Positions 27,104-35,338 of a DNA stretch of 64,000 nucleotides are shown here, one piece after another. The notes under the pieces were generated by a model. It did no database searches, was not told the DNA's origin, and was given only the letters and a program-made list of their open reading frames with translations. Origin of the DNA: Cytobacillus oceanisediminis (GTDB taxonomy: Bacteria > Bacillota > Bacilli > Bacillales > Cytobacillaceae). Both the position numbers and the translations under genes were made by a program. The number at the start of each line of letters is the position of its first letter. The first letter of the stretch is position 1. Location of the stretch: positions 37,208 to 101,207 of the forward strand of contig NZ_VLKI01000019.1 of NCBI RefSeq assembly GCF_007830235.1, given 5' to 3'.

Positions 27104-28438
27104 TTAACTACGCGGAGTGTATTCCTCCACTTTGCTATTCGTTACCCTTTCCCGCTCTTTTAATTTTGGGAAATTAATAAGAATGGCGATTATACCACTG
27201 ATTCCAATCAATAATGGATAAATTGAGTAAGACATAATGCTTACCGGCGAAATAGCTGCGAGACCCGAAGCAGCCAGCATCTGCCCACCATATGGGATCA
27301 TTCCTTGTACAAAACAAGCGAAAACATCAAGAATACTAGCAGATTTACGAGGATCTATATCATACTGATCAGCAATATTTTTAGCCAGGGGTCCTGCAAT
27401 GATGATTGAAATGGTGTTATTGGCTGTAGATACATTTGTAAGTGAGACCAGGGATGCAATTCCAAATTCGGCTCCCCTGCGAGAGTTTATTTTGCTTGTA
27501 ACTAAGTGCAGCAAAAATTCGATTCCCCCGTTATAGCGAATGATTTCTACAACACCGCCAATTAGAATGGCTATGATAGCAAGAGTTTGCATTCCGGCCA
27601 TCCCTTCTGCAATCATCTGCAAGAAGGAAACCAGCGTGTAGCTTCCGTCAGCAATTCCAATCAGGCCTGCCAGCAAGACGCCGCCGCTTAAAACAAGAAT
27701 AACATTCATTCCTAACAAAGCTGCAGCAAGTACACCCAAATATGGAACCACTTTCAGCAAGCTGTAATCCTGGCTGGCTACTGCACTTTCCTGTCCAGCT
27801 GTTAAAAATCCAAGAATTATAGCTGTTGCTATGGCTGCAGGCAGTACAATTAAAAAATTCACACGAAACTTATCCGTCATTTTTGTCCCTTGGGTCCGTA
27901 CTGCTGCAATGGTAGTATCAGAAATAAAGGAAAGATTATCACCAAACATGGCACCGCCAATAACAGCAGCCATCGCCAGAGCTACGGAAATATCGGTTTC
28001 AGCTGCCAGCGCAACACCAATTGGCGCAAGAGCAACAACTGTACCTGTTGAAGTGCCCATTGATAGAGAAATAAAACAGGCGATAATAAAAAGCCCAACC
28101 ATAAGTAAATTGTGTGGCACAAAGGACAATGCCAAGTTAACTGTAGAATCGACCGCTCCCATTCCTTTGGCCGTTCCCGAAAATGCCCCTGCAAGTAAAA
28201 AGATAATAGCCATCAAAATAATATTGGGGTTTCCTGCCCCTTTTGTGAATATATCAACCTTTTCCATAAATGGCGTTTTCCTGTTCATGGAAAGGGCAAT
28301 TCCCGCTGTTATTGCCACAGCCACAACAATCGGTACTTTATTAAAATCACCTGTTGCAAGGCCGCTTCCAATAAATATCAGAAGAAAAGCCAAAAGGGGC
28401 AATAAAGCCGACGGATTACCTTTTTCGTTTGTTTTCAT
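27104..28438 (-). CDS. metT: NhaC-superfamily methionine transporter MetT
   Basis: 444 residues with about eleven membrane segments. NhaC/ArsB-type features include SLSMGTSTGTVVALAPIGVA and GGAMFGDNLSFISDTTIAA. Sequence alone would say sodium/proton antiporter, but a complete SAM riboswitch lies directly upstream, and S-box-controlled NhaC-type genes in bacilli have been assigned as methionine transporters (MetT). The call therefore rests on family plus regulation. Monocistronic with its own promoter and terminator; the window thus has two independent methionine uptake systems. Confidence 0.82.
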   Translation of the reverse strand: MKTNEKGNPSALLPLLAFLLIFIGSGLATGDFNKVPIVVAVAITAGIALSMNRKTPFMEKVDIFTKGAGNPNIILMAIIFLLAGAFSGTAKGMGAVDSTVNLALSFVPHNLLMVGLFIIACFISLSMGTSTGTVVALAPIGVALAAETDISVALAMAAVIGGAMFGDNLSFISDTTIAAVRTQGTKMTDKFRVNFLIVLPAAIATAIILGFLTAGQESAVASQDYSLLKVVPYLGVLAAALLGMNVILVLSGGVLLAGLIGIADGSYTLVSFLQMIAEGMAGMQTLAIIAILIGGVVEIIRYNGGIEFLLHLVTSKINSRRGAEFGIASLVSLTNVSTANNTISIIIAGPLAKNIADQYDIDPRKSASILDVFACFVQGMIPYGGQMLAASGLAAISPVSIMSYSIYPLLIGISGIIAILINFPKLKERERVTNSKVEEYTPRS

Positions 28439-28477
28439 ACTTATCCTCTCTCCTTAGTTGGTTTTATTAACAGAATA

Positions 28478-28628
28478 AAAAGACCTCTTCAAACAAGAAG
28501 AGATCTTTGACATATCAACAGTCCCCTTCTTATCTGCCAAGCATAATGCTTGCTGGATTTGGCACAGCGCTCACGTGAGCCCGCTGCCGAGACATCTTAG
28601 GGCCAGTCCCTCCGTCTCTCTTGATAAG
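28478..28628 (-). promoter_or_regulatory. SAM-I (S-box) riboswitch upstream of metT
   Basis: The aptamer (about 28528-28628) begins CTTATCAAGAGAG, then GGAGGGACTGGCCC and GCAGC, and closes with AGATAAG. The terminator stem AGATCTCTTC / GAAGAGGTCT plus T-run is at 28478-28509. S-adenosylmethionine binding should end transcription before metT. Confidence 0.95.
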
Positions 28629-28669
28629 TTAAAAGTTATGAAGTTATCATTTATTAACTCTGTTTGAAA

Positions 28670-28697
28670 ATTATACAGGAAAATGATTAAAGTTCAA
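28670..28697 (-). promoter_or_regulatory. Sigma-A promoter of metT
   Basis: -35 TTGAAC (28692-28697), 16-bp spacer, -10 TATAAT (28670-28675), about 40 bp upstream of the aptamer. Confidence 0.82.
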
Positions 28698-28796
28698 GTT
28701 TTTTTATATAAAAATTCGCTGTCGGTTCTTAGCAATACAAAAAAATTAATAATTTTTCCTGATTAATGAAATACTAAGGAAAAAAGGAGTGAAATG

Positions 28797-28955
28797 ATGT
28801 TCGATCGAAAGGTTATTCGTTTTTTGGTTGGAAGCACAATCTTATCAAGTTTATTCAGTATCGGGATTGTGATCTTGACCATTCTGCATCATTTACGGAT
28901 TCAGGAATTAATACTTGATACGAGAAGAAGCCTGCAAAACTCCAACTTGGAATAA
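28797..28955 (+). CDS. 52-residue single-pass membrane protein
   Basis: Starts MFDRKVIRFLVG, one hydrophobic helix (about 8-32, SSLFSIGIVILTILHHL), then a short polar tail. GGAG lies 7 bp before ATG 28797; an ATG directly before it at 28794 is also possible. A strong terminator follows within 10 bp. The signals around it support a real gene despite its size; the family is not recognised. Confidence 0.7.
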   Translation: MFDRKVIRFLVGSTILSSLFSIGIVILTILHHLRIQELILDTRRSLQNSNLE

Positions 28956-28957
28956 TG

Positions 28958-28988
28958 AAAAAGCCGCTAATAGGTAGCGGCTTTTTTA
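28958..28988 (+). terminator. Terminator of the 52-residue gene
   Basis: AAGCCGCTA / TAGCGGCTT with a T-run. Confidence 0.92.
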
Positions 28989-29026
28989 ATTCCCAGACAC
29001 TTAGCCTTGTGTATTAGATTCCAATA

Positions 29027-29611
29027 TCAGTGCAGGTCCTGGGAATGAGGCTGGGGATGTCCTTCTTTGATTTCCTCGAAAATATTATTAGACTGTTGTG
29101 GCGCTGGCTGTACCGGAGTCTGTAATATCACCCCGCCCATCAGTCTTTTAAACTCACCTCTTGTTAAAGGCTTTGCATCATCTATTAATTCATATCCAAG
29201 CTGGCCATTCGGTTCGAGTGTTGCCACTTTCACATCAGAAACCTTTGTAATTCCGTTGGTTCTAAGCCTCATTTCTAATTGATCAGCAGTAAAGCGGAGT
29301 TTTCTCATATTTGCGGGCTGAAGCTTCCCGTTTTCAATTACAATTTTCGATTTTCCGGTTAAAAATTTTTCAATAAAATTAAACTTTACCTGCAAATACT
29401 CCATCAAAATTAAAGATCCAATAAAAATGGCACTAGCCACAATCGTTTTCCATACACTTGTCTCAATAATTGGCTGAATAATGATAGAACCAATTGAAAT
29501 CATAACAACTGTTTGGGCAAGCGTCATTTGTGAAATAGATTTTCTTCCAGCCACACGCAGCAGGAGAACCCCTGCAAAAACTAAAAGTAATGATTGCCAG
29601 GCAAAATTCAT
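29027..29611 (-). CDS. DUF421 membrane protein (YetF/YrbG family)
   Basis: 194 residues. Three N-terminal membrane segments precede a soluble domain. Diagnostic blocks are [26 protein letters not shown], shown here from [12 protein letters not shown], and [23 protein letters not shown]. The last 30 residues are a Pro/Gln/His-rich tail ([22 protein letters not shown]), which is unusual for the family. Function is unknown; YetF-type proteins are common in spore-formers. Confidence 0.88.
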   Translation of the reverse strand: MNFAWQSLLLVFAGVLLLRVAGRKSISQMTLAQTVVMISIGSIIIQPIIETSVWKTIVASAIFIGSLILMEYLQVKFNFIEKFLTGKSKIVIENGKLQPANMRKLRFTADQLEMRLRTNGITKVSDVKVATLEPNGQLGYELIDDAKPLTRGEFKRLMGGVILQTPVQPAPQQSNNIFEEIKEGHPQPHSQDLH

Positions 29612-29683
29612 CCTGTTAATCCACCTTCCTTTTTCTTTTAGGATGTGGTATAAAACGGACTAATATGCAATCTTTGCAAAATA

Positions 29684-29712
29684 AAACAGCCTGGCCAAAA
29701 TGGCCAGGCTGT
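29684..29712 (-). terminator. Terminator of the cold-shock gene
   Basis: ACAGCCTGGCCA / TGGCCAGGCTGT perfect stem, AAA loop, T-rich on the minus strand. Confidence 0.93.
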
Positions 29713-29731
29713 CTCTGTATGGGTCTGTCGA

Positions 29732-29932
29732 TTATAGTTTAGTTACGTTAGCTGCTTGAGGTCCGCGAGCGCCTTCAACAACTTCGAAAGAAACTTCTTG
29801 GCCTTCTTCTAAAGATTTGAAACCTTCAGATTGGATAGCAGAGTAATGTACGAATACGTCGTTTCCGTCTTCACCTTCGATGAATCCGAAACCTTTTTCA
29901 GCATTGAACCATTTTACTTTACCGTTTTTCAT
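29732..29932 (-). CDS. cspD: Cold-shock protein (CspB/CspD type)
   Basis: 66 residues forming a single cold-shock OB fold. RNP1 KGFGFIE and RNP2 VFVHYSAI are present. It binds single-stranded nucleic acid and melts RNA structure. The closest named match by eye is CspD of Bacillus subtilis ([18 protein letters not shown]). The gene has a long leader of about 145 nt, usual for cold-shock genes, and AGGAGG before the ATG. Confidence 0.93.
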   Translation of the reverse strand: MKNGKVKWFNAEKGFGFIEGEDGNDVFVHYSAIQSEGFKSLEEGQEVSFEVVEGARGPQAANVTKL

Positions 29933-30387
29933 GAAAAAAATCCTCCTATTGGCTTCAAAAAAGCCATGTGTAAATTCACCATATACACGCTTATAACTTT
30001 ACGTCCATTACTCATCCAGACCATATCCTTACGGTTGAAAAAGCAGCTAGCAAAATATAACACGATGCATAACGGCTGATTTAAATTTAGCATTATTAGA
30101 TAGGAATGTCAACTAATTGCCATGCGGTTGAAAGCACTTTCACCCAGTCTCACGGCTTGTGTGCAAACGTGGATCTGAATAGCAAAAGGTCAAGTTAACC
30201 TTCTTGCTTAAACTCTATGATAGATTCTTGTGGGAACGAGCGGCAAAGCTTGGGATTTGTTCTCATTATTCTGGTAAGGAATCTTTAAGCCTCAATTAAA
30301 AAATAAATGCTAAAAACGGACAGGCAAACAAACCCCTTGATAGACCCATTCATATAATACAGTGATAATACTTAGGAGGTGATTCAC
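29933..30387. other. Cold-shock leader and gap before the holin gene
   Basis: 29933-30078 should be the untranslated leader of the cold-shock gene. From 30113 to 30380 I see no gene and no riboswitch that I recognise. Confidence 0.5.
30084..30112 (-). promoter_or_regulatory. Sigma-A promoter of the cold-shock gene
   Basis: -35 TTGACA (30107-30112), 17-bp spacer, -10 TAAATT (30084-30089). Confidence 0.8.
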
Positions 30388-30657
30388 ATGAACCTTTTAG
30401 ATTTTTTGAGCCAAAATTATTATATGCTGGTGCCGGCTTTATGGGTGATCGGGTATGCACTGAAGCAAACCCCATCCGTGCCTGATTGGTCCATACTATG
30501 GATCCTTGTCATTATCTCAGTTACTGTTGGCAGTATCGCATATGGATTTTCAATAAATGGACTCATTAATGGAATCATTGCGGCAGGGGTAGCAGTTCTT
30601 GGTCATCAAATGATGAAGCAGACAATAGAAGGTGCTTCTGTTAGAAAGAAGAAATAA
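30388..30657 (+). CDS. Phage-type holin (A118 Hol118 / Hol44-like family), orphan
   Basis: 89 residues: three hydrophobic segments, then a basic tail ending RKKK. Features of the family are YMLVPALWVIGYALKQTP and GIIAAGVAVLGHQMMKQ. Holins form membrane holes that release phage endolysin, but no endolysin or other phage gene lies nearby, so a host role such as cell-wall enzyme release or a prophage relic is open. AGGAGGTGATT precedes ATG 30388. The gene ends in a terminator. Confidence 0.82.
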   Translation: MNLLDFLSQNYYMLVPALWVIGYALKQTPSVPDWSILWILVIISVTVGSIAYGFSINGLINGIIAAGVAVLGHQMMKQTIEGASVRKKK

Positions 30658-30666
30658 TGTTCTTAG

Positions 30667-30691
30667 GTGTCCTCGATTGAGGACTTTTTTT
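30667..30691 (+). terminator. Terminator of the holin gene
   Basis: GTCCTC, GATT loop, GAGGAC, then seven Ts. Confidence 0.9.
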
Positions 30692-30740
30692 GTGCAAAGA
30701 ACTCATCGTTTTTTATATGAACATTTGCTAAAACTAGATA

Positions 30741-30778
30741 AAAAGAAGTTCAACCCATTTGGGATTGAACTTCTTTTA
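30741..30778 (-). terminator. Terminator of the DnaB-domain gene
   Basis: AGAAGTTCAACCC / GGGATTGAACTTCT stem followed by TTTT on the minus strand. Confidence 0.88.
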
Positions 30779-30790
30779 CTATTATCTATA

Positions 30791-31117
30791 TTATTTTAAA
30801 CCTGATAAGACATTTTCAATATTTTCTTCAGTCATTTCCTGTGCTTTTGAGAAGCTAAACACATGATTTGATGACCAGTAATCGTAAAGCCTCGCAAGAT
30901 CATTTCGATCATATACTTTATTTGCAAAAGTGCTGAAAAAATAAACGAGCAGGACATTAACGACATTTGGCGGCAGCTGCTTTCTATTTGCCAGAGTCCC
31001 CAGTGCGATTTTTTCCAGCCCTCTAATATTGCCGTCTGTTAAATGCTCTACCATTTCAAGTGGGGATGCAGTTTCACAAAATTGCACAAAATCAGGGTTT
31101 TTTAATAGATTTATCAT
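30791..31117 (-). CDS. Solo DnaB/DnaD C-terminal (DnaB_2) domain protein
   Basis: 108 residues, single domain. The order SPLEMVEHLTDG, then LEKIALGTLANRKQLPPNVVNVLLVYFF, then LARLYDYWSSNHVFSFSKAQEM reproduces the helical core of the C-terminal domain of the Firmicute replication initiators DnaB and DnaD, which ends in a YxxxIxxxW-like helix pair. The N-terminal winged helix that dimerises DnaB/DnaD is missing, so it cannot be the initiator itself. It may modulate DnaB/DnaD or bind DNA on its own. Assigned by motif reading only. Confidence 0.6.
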   Translation of the reverse strand: MINLLKNPDFVQFCETASPLEMVEHLTDGNIRGLEKIALGTLANRKQLPPNVVNVLLVYFFSTFANKVYDRNDLARLYDYWSSNHVFSFSKAQEMTEENIENVLSGLK

Positions 31118-31261
31118 AGGTCTCTCCCCTTTACTATCTTTTATTTATACACATTCGGAAGAGATCTATAAACCCTTTTAGGTATCTTGTATCGAAAATG
31201 ATATAAATAGCTGTTATTTGTTATATAAATGTTACTTGATTTTTTATGAAATCTCCTGCGA

Positions 31262-31529
31262 TTAACCCCGGTGGAACCCTCCCTCGGAATGAATAACCTA
31301 TCCTGTTATCCACTTGGCATCCTCACTTGCAAGAAATGCTGCCAGATTAGCAACATCTTCAGGCTGGCCAATTCGTCCCATTGGAAACTTCGGCAAAAGG
31401 TGGTTTCTTATCTCTTCATTCATCCAGGCAGAATCAGTTGGACCCGGATTAATTGCATTAACCGTAATCCCCAAATGAGCAACTTCGACAGATAAAGAAC
31501 GGGTAATGCCGAAATAGCTGCTTTTAATA
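31262..31529 (-). pseudogene. C-terminal fragment of a short-chain dehydrogenase/reductase
   Basis: Reads YFGITRSLSVEVAHLGITV, NAINPGPTDSAWMNEE, FPMGRIGQPEDVANLAAFLA and KWITG-stop-VIHSEGGF. This is the last third of an SDR (substrate-loop and C-terminal part) with a TAG where the family has Gln (GQVIHSEGGF). The Rossmann nucleotide-binding half and the catalytic Ser/Tyr are gone. It begins directly after the rpmG terminator. Confidence 0.85.
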
Positions 31530-31553
31530 AAACCCTTCATTAAGAAGGGTTCC
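31529..31553 (-). terminator. Terminator of the Zur-controlled left operon
   Basis: AACCCTTC, TTAAT loop, GAAGGGTT then TTATT on the minus strand, just after rpmG. Confidence 0.85.
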
Positions 31554-31559
31554 TGATCA

Positions 31560-31709
31560 TTATTTTGTTTCACGATGCAAGGTATGTTTTTTTAGCCGCG
31601 GGCTGTATTTCATCAGTTCAATCCTGTCCGGATTGTTCCTTTTATTTTTTGTTGTTATATAATTACGGTCACCCGTTTCGGTGCATGCTAGTGTAATTTT
31701 TACTCTCAT
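31560..31709 (-). CDS. rpmG: Ribosomal protein L33, zinc-independent form
   Basis: 49 residues: [49 protein letters not shown] normal L33 length, but it has only one cysteine and no CxxC pairs, so it is the zinc-free paralogue. Such copies replace the zinc-binding L33 during zinc starvation and are commonly Zur targets. AGGAGG lies upstream, and it is the third gene after the Zur box, 17 bp behind the CobW-family gene. Confidence 0.93.
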   Translation of the reverse strand: MRVKITLACTETGDRNYITTKNKRNNPDRIELMKYSPRLKKHTLHRETK

Positions 31710-31726
31710 ATTATTTCCTCCTTTTT

Positions 31727-32908
31727 TTATAAATGGAAAGCTGGAAGCGGGTCAGCCAGTGCACTCCAGTCTGTCCCCATCTCTGAGTATGTTAACAAGC
31801 ATTTGTCAAGGCTTGATTCAACTTCTTCTTTATTCATATCTATTCCAATTAGAACAAGTTCTATCATTCGGTCTCCAAAATCCTCATCCCATTTTTCAAG
31901 CAATTCCGGTTCCTCTTTAAGAATTTCAAGCCTTTCTTCTTCCGGATAGGCTGCAATCCACTCGCCTGCTCCCTGCAATGTTATAGATGGGCCAGCTTGA
32001 GAAAGCAATCCTGCCATGTTATTCCGGGATGCCACCCATACGAAACCTTTTGCCCTCACAATATCTACAGGCCAATCCTCCAGCCAATGCATAAACCTTT
32101 CTGGATGAAACGGCCTCTTTCTTTTATAAACAAAAGAAGAGATGCCGAATTCCTCTGTCTCAGGAATGTGTTCTTCATTCAATTCCTTTATCCAACCTGC
32201 TCCCTGGCTCGCTTTCTCAAAATCGAAGCAGCCAGTATCAAGGATCTCTTTTAAATCTACTTCCGAATGCATGGATTCAATAATTCTTGCATCGGGATTT
32301 AGCTTGAGTAAAACTCCTTTGAGTTCAGACGCACTTTCTTCATCTACTAAATCTATTTTGTTTAATACCAACACGTTAGCAAACTCTATTTGGTCGATTA
32401 ATAGATCAACTACTTCTCGCGTATCATTTTCATCCGTTCCCTGTTTTCGGTCTAAGAGGCTTTCACCTGAAGCAAAGTCATGCCAAAATCGATTTGCATC
32501 AACAACTGTGACCATGGTGTCCAGTCTGCATTTATCAGAGAGATTAATTCCATGTTCTTCATCAATATAAGTGAAAGTTTGGGCAACCGGAATAGGTTCT
32601 GAGATGCCTGATGATTCAATTAAGATGTAATCAATCTCCCCGTCTTTTACCAATCTTTCAACTTCAATCATTAAGTCTTCTCTCAGGGTACAGCAGATAC
32701 AGCCGTTCTGGAGCTCGACCAGCTTTTCATCTGTTCTTGTAAAACCGCCCTTTTTTACCATGGAAGCGTCAATATTTACTTCACTCATATCGTTTACAAT
32801 CACTGCAATTTTTTTATCTCCGCGATTATGTAAAACATGGTTCAATAATGTTGTCTTTCCTGAGCCTAAATAACCGCTCAGTACAGTAACAGGGATTTTT
32901 TTAGTCAC
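31727..32908 (-). CDS. CobW/COG0523 GTPase, zinc metallochaperone (YciC/ZagA type)
   Basis: 393 residues. P-loop [15 protein letters not shown], the metal motif CICC ([11 protein letters not shown]), a switch region [15 protein letters not shown] and the guanine-binding NKIDLVD, then the CobW C-terminal domain. YciC/ZagA members pass zinc to essential enzymes when zinc is scarce. GTG 32908 with GGAGAGG upstream is the likely start; the frame extends to 32941. Second gene of the Zur-controlled operon. Confidence 0.9.
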   Translation of the reverse strand: MTKKIPVTVLSGYLGSGKTTLLNHVLHNRGDKKIAVIVNDMSEVNIDASMVKKGGFTRTDEKLVELQNGCICCTLREDLMIEVERLVKDGEIDYILIESSGISEPIPVAQTFTYIDEEHGINLSDKCRLDTMVTVVDANRFWHDFASGESLLDRKQGTDENDTREVVDLLIDQIEFANVLVLNKIDLVDEESASELKGVLLKLNPDARIIESMHSEVDLKEILDTGCFDFEKASQGAGWIKELNEEHIPETEEFGISSFVYKRKRPFHPERFMHWLEDWPVDIVRAKGFVWVASRNNMAGLLSQAGPSITLQGAGEWIAAYPEEERLEILKEEPELLEKWDEDFGDRMIELVLIGIDMNKEEVESSLDKCLLTYSEMGTDWSALADPLPAFHL

Positions 32909-32956
32909 TTTCCTACCTCTCCTTTTTTGAAAATAGTACACATTACAATTTAAACT

Positions 32957-34135
32957 CTATAAGCCATAAATAATTCTTTCTGCTGCTTGCCTGGCTCCCG
33001 CAATATTCCTTGCAATCGGACCAATTTCCAGCTCTGCCAGCGGCCCGGAAACATAAAGATGGGGACACCATTGAAGGCTCTTATTAACGATTGGATACCC
33101 ACAATTAGCACATAATAAATTCTGCTCTTGTACAAGCGCATCAATTAGTTTCCCGCCTGGCCGTGATGGCTGAAACCCGGTTGCTAAAAGAATATGTTTC
33201 ACATTGATTATTTGGTTCCCTACAATTATATTTAACTGTTGTCTTCCATCTAAGGAAACGGATTCTATGGTGCCATCCTCGACACTAATCTTGCCGTCAT
33301 TCTCGAGCTTTTTTAGTTTCCGAAATAAATCCCCGGGCAAAGACCCTTTATGTCTAGCTTTTCTAATCATGTTCCGACGCATATCATAGTTTTTAAGCTT
33401 TTGATAAGGAGATTGTTTTTTGGGGCCTAACCAGCCAGGATCACTGTCGAAATCATGAACTCGATATGGATGCCGCTTAATCAGCGTTATTTCCCCTGGA
33501 AACAGCACCGATAATTTTATTGCCAAATGCGCAGCTGAAATCCCTCCCCCCACAATGGCGATTGGAGGTTCCAAAGAAGATAAGTCATTTAACTCCTCAT
33601 CATAAATATGCAGGATGCTATTATTTGATTTCTCTTTTATTTGCTCAGCCCACTCTGGAATGTTTAATTGATCATTGACACTAATAGCAAAGACAATATT
33701 CAAGGCATTAAGTATCTCTTCCTTTTCCGTTTTCAATTCCCATAAACCATTTACCTTTTTAATAGAAATAACGCGGCCCTTATGCCATGATTTTTTTAGG
33801 CATGTCTCCTTCATAATAAAATCTGAGTGTTCATTGAACAAATCGAGAGAAGGACGTTTGTACCTGCCAAAAAAGCTTCCCGTTAGTTCTCCTTTTGTGC
33901 AGGCGTATTTCTGCAGACTAAAGGGATCTGTATCAATGTGATGGACAGATGGGGAACGAAGGTATTCCATTCCAATTAATTCAGTATTCTTTTTCCATCT
34001 GGCCATGGGTTCTTCGAAAGGGTCTACGATAAGCAAGTCTTCGCTGGCAGCCTTTCCTTTCTTTATCAAGCAGGAGGCAATTGTACATCCATGGATACCT
34101 CCGCCAATTACCACCCATTTATACAGAACACTCAC
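32957..34135 (-). CDS. FAD/NAD(P)-binding protein of a Zur-controlled operon
   Basis: 392 residues with two dinucleotide motifs: VIGGGIHGCTIASCLIKKG at the N-terminus and IAIVGGGISAAHLAIKL near residue 200, and an ATGFQPS block (LLATGFQPSRPGG). The layout resembles flavoprotein monooxygenases of the SidA/PvdA type. Two cysteines plus others (NLLCANCGYPIV) may bind metal. COG0523 genes in zinc regulons often have such a neighbour, but its reaction is unknown. GTG start at 34135, close to a GGAG; an internal start is possible. Confidence 0.75.
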   Translation of the reverse strand: MSVLYKWVVIGGGIHGCTIASCLIKKGKAASEDLLIVDPFEEPMARWKKNTELIGMEYLRSPSVHHIDTDPFSLQKYACTKGELTGSFFGRYKRPSLDLFNEHSDFIMKETCLKKSWHKGRVISIKKVNGLWELKTEKEEILNALNIVFAISVNDQLNIPEWAEQIKEKSNNSILHIYDEELNDLSSLEPPIAIVGGGISAAHLAIKLSVLFPGEITLIKRHPYRVHDFDSDPGWLGPKKQSPYQKLKNYDMRRNMIRKARHKGSLPGDLFRKLKKLENDGKISVEDGTIESVSLDGRQQLNIIVGNQIINVKHILLATGFQPSRPGGKLIDALVQEQNLLCANCGYPIVNKSLQWCPHLYVSGPLAELEIGPIARNIAGARQAAERIIYGL

Positions 34136-34144
34136 TCCTTTTTC

Positions 34145-34165
34145 AAATCGTAATTATTACGATTT
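34145..34165. promoter_or_regulatory. Zur box 1 (left operon)
   Basis: A perfect 21-bp palindrome: half-site AAATCGTAAT, central T, complementary half ATTACGATTT. This is the Bacillus Zur consensus. It lies just downstream of the -10 box of the FAD protein gene, where a bound repressor would block transcription. Confidence 0.95.
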
Positions 34166-34167
34166 AA

Positions 34168-34196
34168 ATCTTAATAGATATTTAAGCTGTTTGCAA
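34168..34196 (-). promoter_or_regulatory. Promoter of the left Zur-controlled operon
   Basis: -35 TTGCAA (34191-34196), 17-bp spacer, -10 TAAGAT (34168-34173), directly adjacent to Zur box 1. Confidence 0.75.
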
Positions 34197-34292
34197 GCCG
34201 TAATTTAAAAAATTATTTTCCCCGACATTTCTCCTATCCTCTCAAAATGTTCATATTCCCATTTACAATTTCATAGAATTAATATAAAGTTT

Positions 34293-34313
34293 AAAACGAA
34301 ATCATTACGATTT
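34293..34313. promoter_or_regulatory. Zur box 2 (right operon)
   Basis: Same 21-bp frame as box 1 with two mismatches in the left half (AAAACGAAAT) and a perfect right half ATTACGATTT. It lies between a possible -10 TATAAA (34283-34288) and the permease ribosome site. Confidence 0.88.
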
Positions 34314-34331
34314 TATTATCAGGAGGAAATC

Positions 34332-35327
34332 ATGATTCGAATATTTCGCAGCCATATTATCGATATAACAGGCATTGTTTTATTGGCCATTCTAGTTTAT
34401 CTAATATCTTTTAGTTCAGGCCTTGATCTTTCTTTAGAGATTCCCCCCTCTTTACTAAACCTTAATGTTATTTTTATAAGTATTCTAATTGAAGCACTCC
34501 CTTTTGTGCTGATTGGTGTTCTAATAGCCGGCTTTATCCAAATTTTTATTACAGAAGAACATATCCAGAGATGGATACCGAAAAATAGAGCCGCAGCTGT
34601 AGTCATGAGCTGCGTCGTGGGGGCTCTCTTTCCTGCCTGTGAATGTGGCATTGTTCCCATTATTCGCCGGCTCATTTCCAAAGGGGTACCTGTATATGCA
34701 GCGATAGGTTTTATGCTGACAGGACCGCTTATTAACCCCATTGTAATTGCTTCAACATACATGGCTTTTGGAAATGATCTTAAAATGGCTGGGCTTAGAA
34801 TGGGTCTGGGGTTCTTGGTTGCCATTATCGTTGCTTTTGCAGTGAGCTTGAGATTTAAGTCCAATCAATTGAAGGATCCGATTCATTTAACCCATGGACA
34901 CAGCACAAAACAGCGTTCTTTTATAGACCAGGTATGGTCTATGCTGACTCATTCCATTGATGAATTTTTTGATATGGCAAAATATTTGATAATGGGAGCT
35001 TTTTTAGCTTCAATTGTACAAGTCTATATGCCTGCCAAAGCATTCCTGCAAAGTGCCGATGATCCTGTTGCTTCTTTAATCATTATGATGGGCTTTGCGT
35101 ATGTCTTATCTCTCTGTTCTGAAGCAGATGCTTTTATTGGAGCATCCTTCAGCAGTATTTTTCCAAGGTCCTCGATATTAGGCTTTCTTATTTTTGGACC
35201 AATGATTGATTTTAAGAATACAATCATGATGCTTAGTGTATTTCGACTAAAGTTCGTCCTTGGAGTATTAACACTCACTGCTTCGGTTGTATTTATCACA
35301 TTGTTTATTTTTCAGAACGTTATTTAA
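34332..35327 (+). CDS. UPF0718 family permease (YcgR-like, COG0701)
   Basis: 331 residues with about eight membrane segments. Family marks include VVGALFPACECGIVPIIRRL, GVPVYAAIGFMLTGPLINPIV, LSLCSEADAFIGAS and FLIFGPMIDFKN. Cys and Glu/Asp residues in membrane loops could carry metal. COG0701 permeases occur with COG3689 proteins in zinc regulons. AGGAGG lies before the ATG, just after Zur box 2. Probable zinc or other metal transporter; direction unknown. Confidence 0.85.
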   Translation: MIRIFRSHIIDITGIVLLAILVYLISFSSGLDLSLEIPPSLLNLNVIFISILIEALPFVLIGVLIAGFIQIFITEEHIQRWIPKNRAAAVVMSCVVGALFPACECGIVPIIRRLISKGVPVYAAIGFMLTGPLINPIVIASTYMAFGNDLKMAGLRMGLGFLVAIIVAFAVSLRFKSNQLKDPIHLTHGHSTKQRSFIDQVWSMLTHSIDEFFDMAKYLIMGAFLASIVQVYMPAKAFLQSADDPVASLIIMMGFAYVLSLCSEADAFIGASFSSIFPRSSILGFLIFGPMIDFKNTIMMLSVFRLKFVLGVLTLTASVVFITLFIFQNVI

Positions 35328-35338
35328 GGGGGATTACT

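Noticed and set aside
30120..30360. Structured RNA or riboswitch between the cold-shock and holin genes
   Set aside because: No conserved aptamer core or terminator/antiterminator pair could be drawn; left as a plain gap.
34397..35299. Antisense frames over the YcgR-like permease
   Set aside because: Shadows of a membrane protein gene; no starts, ribosome sites or family motifs.
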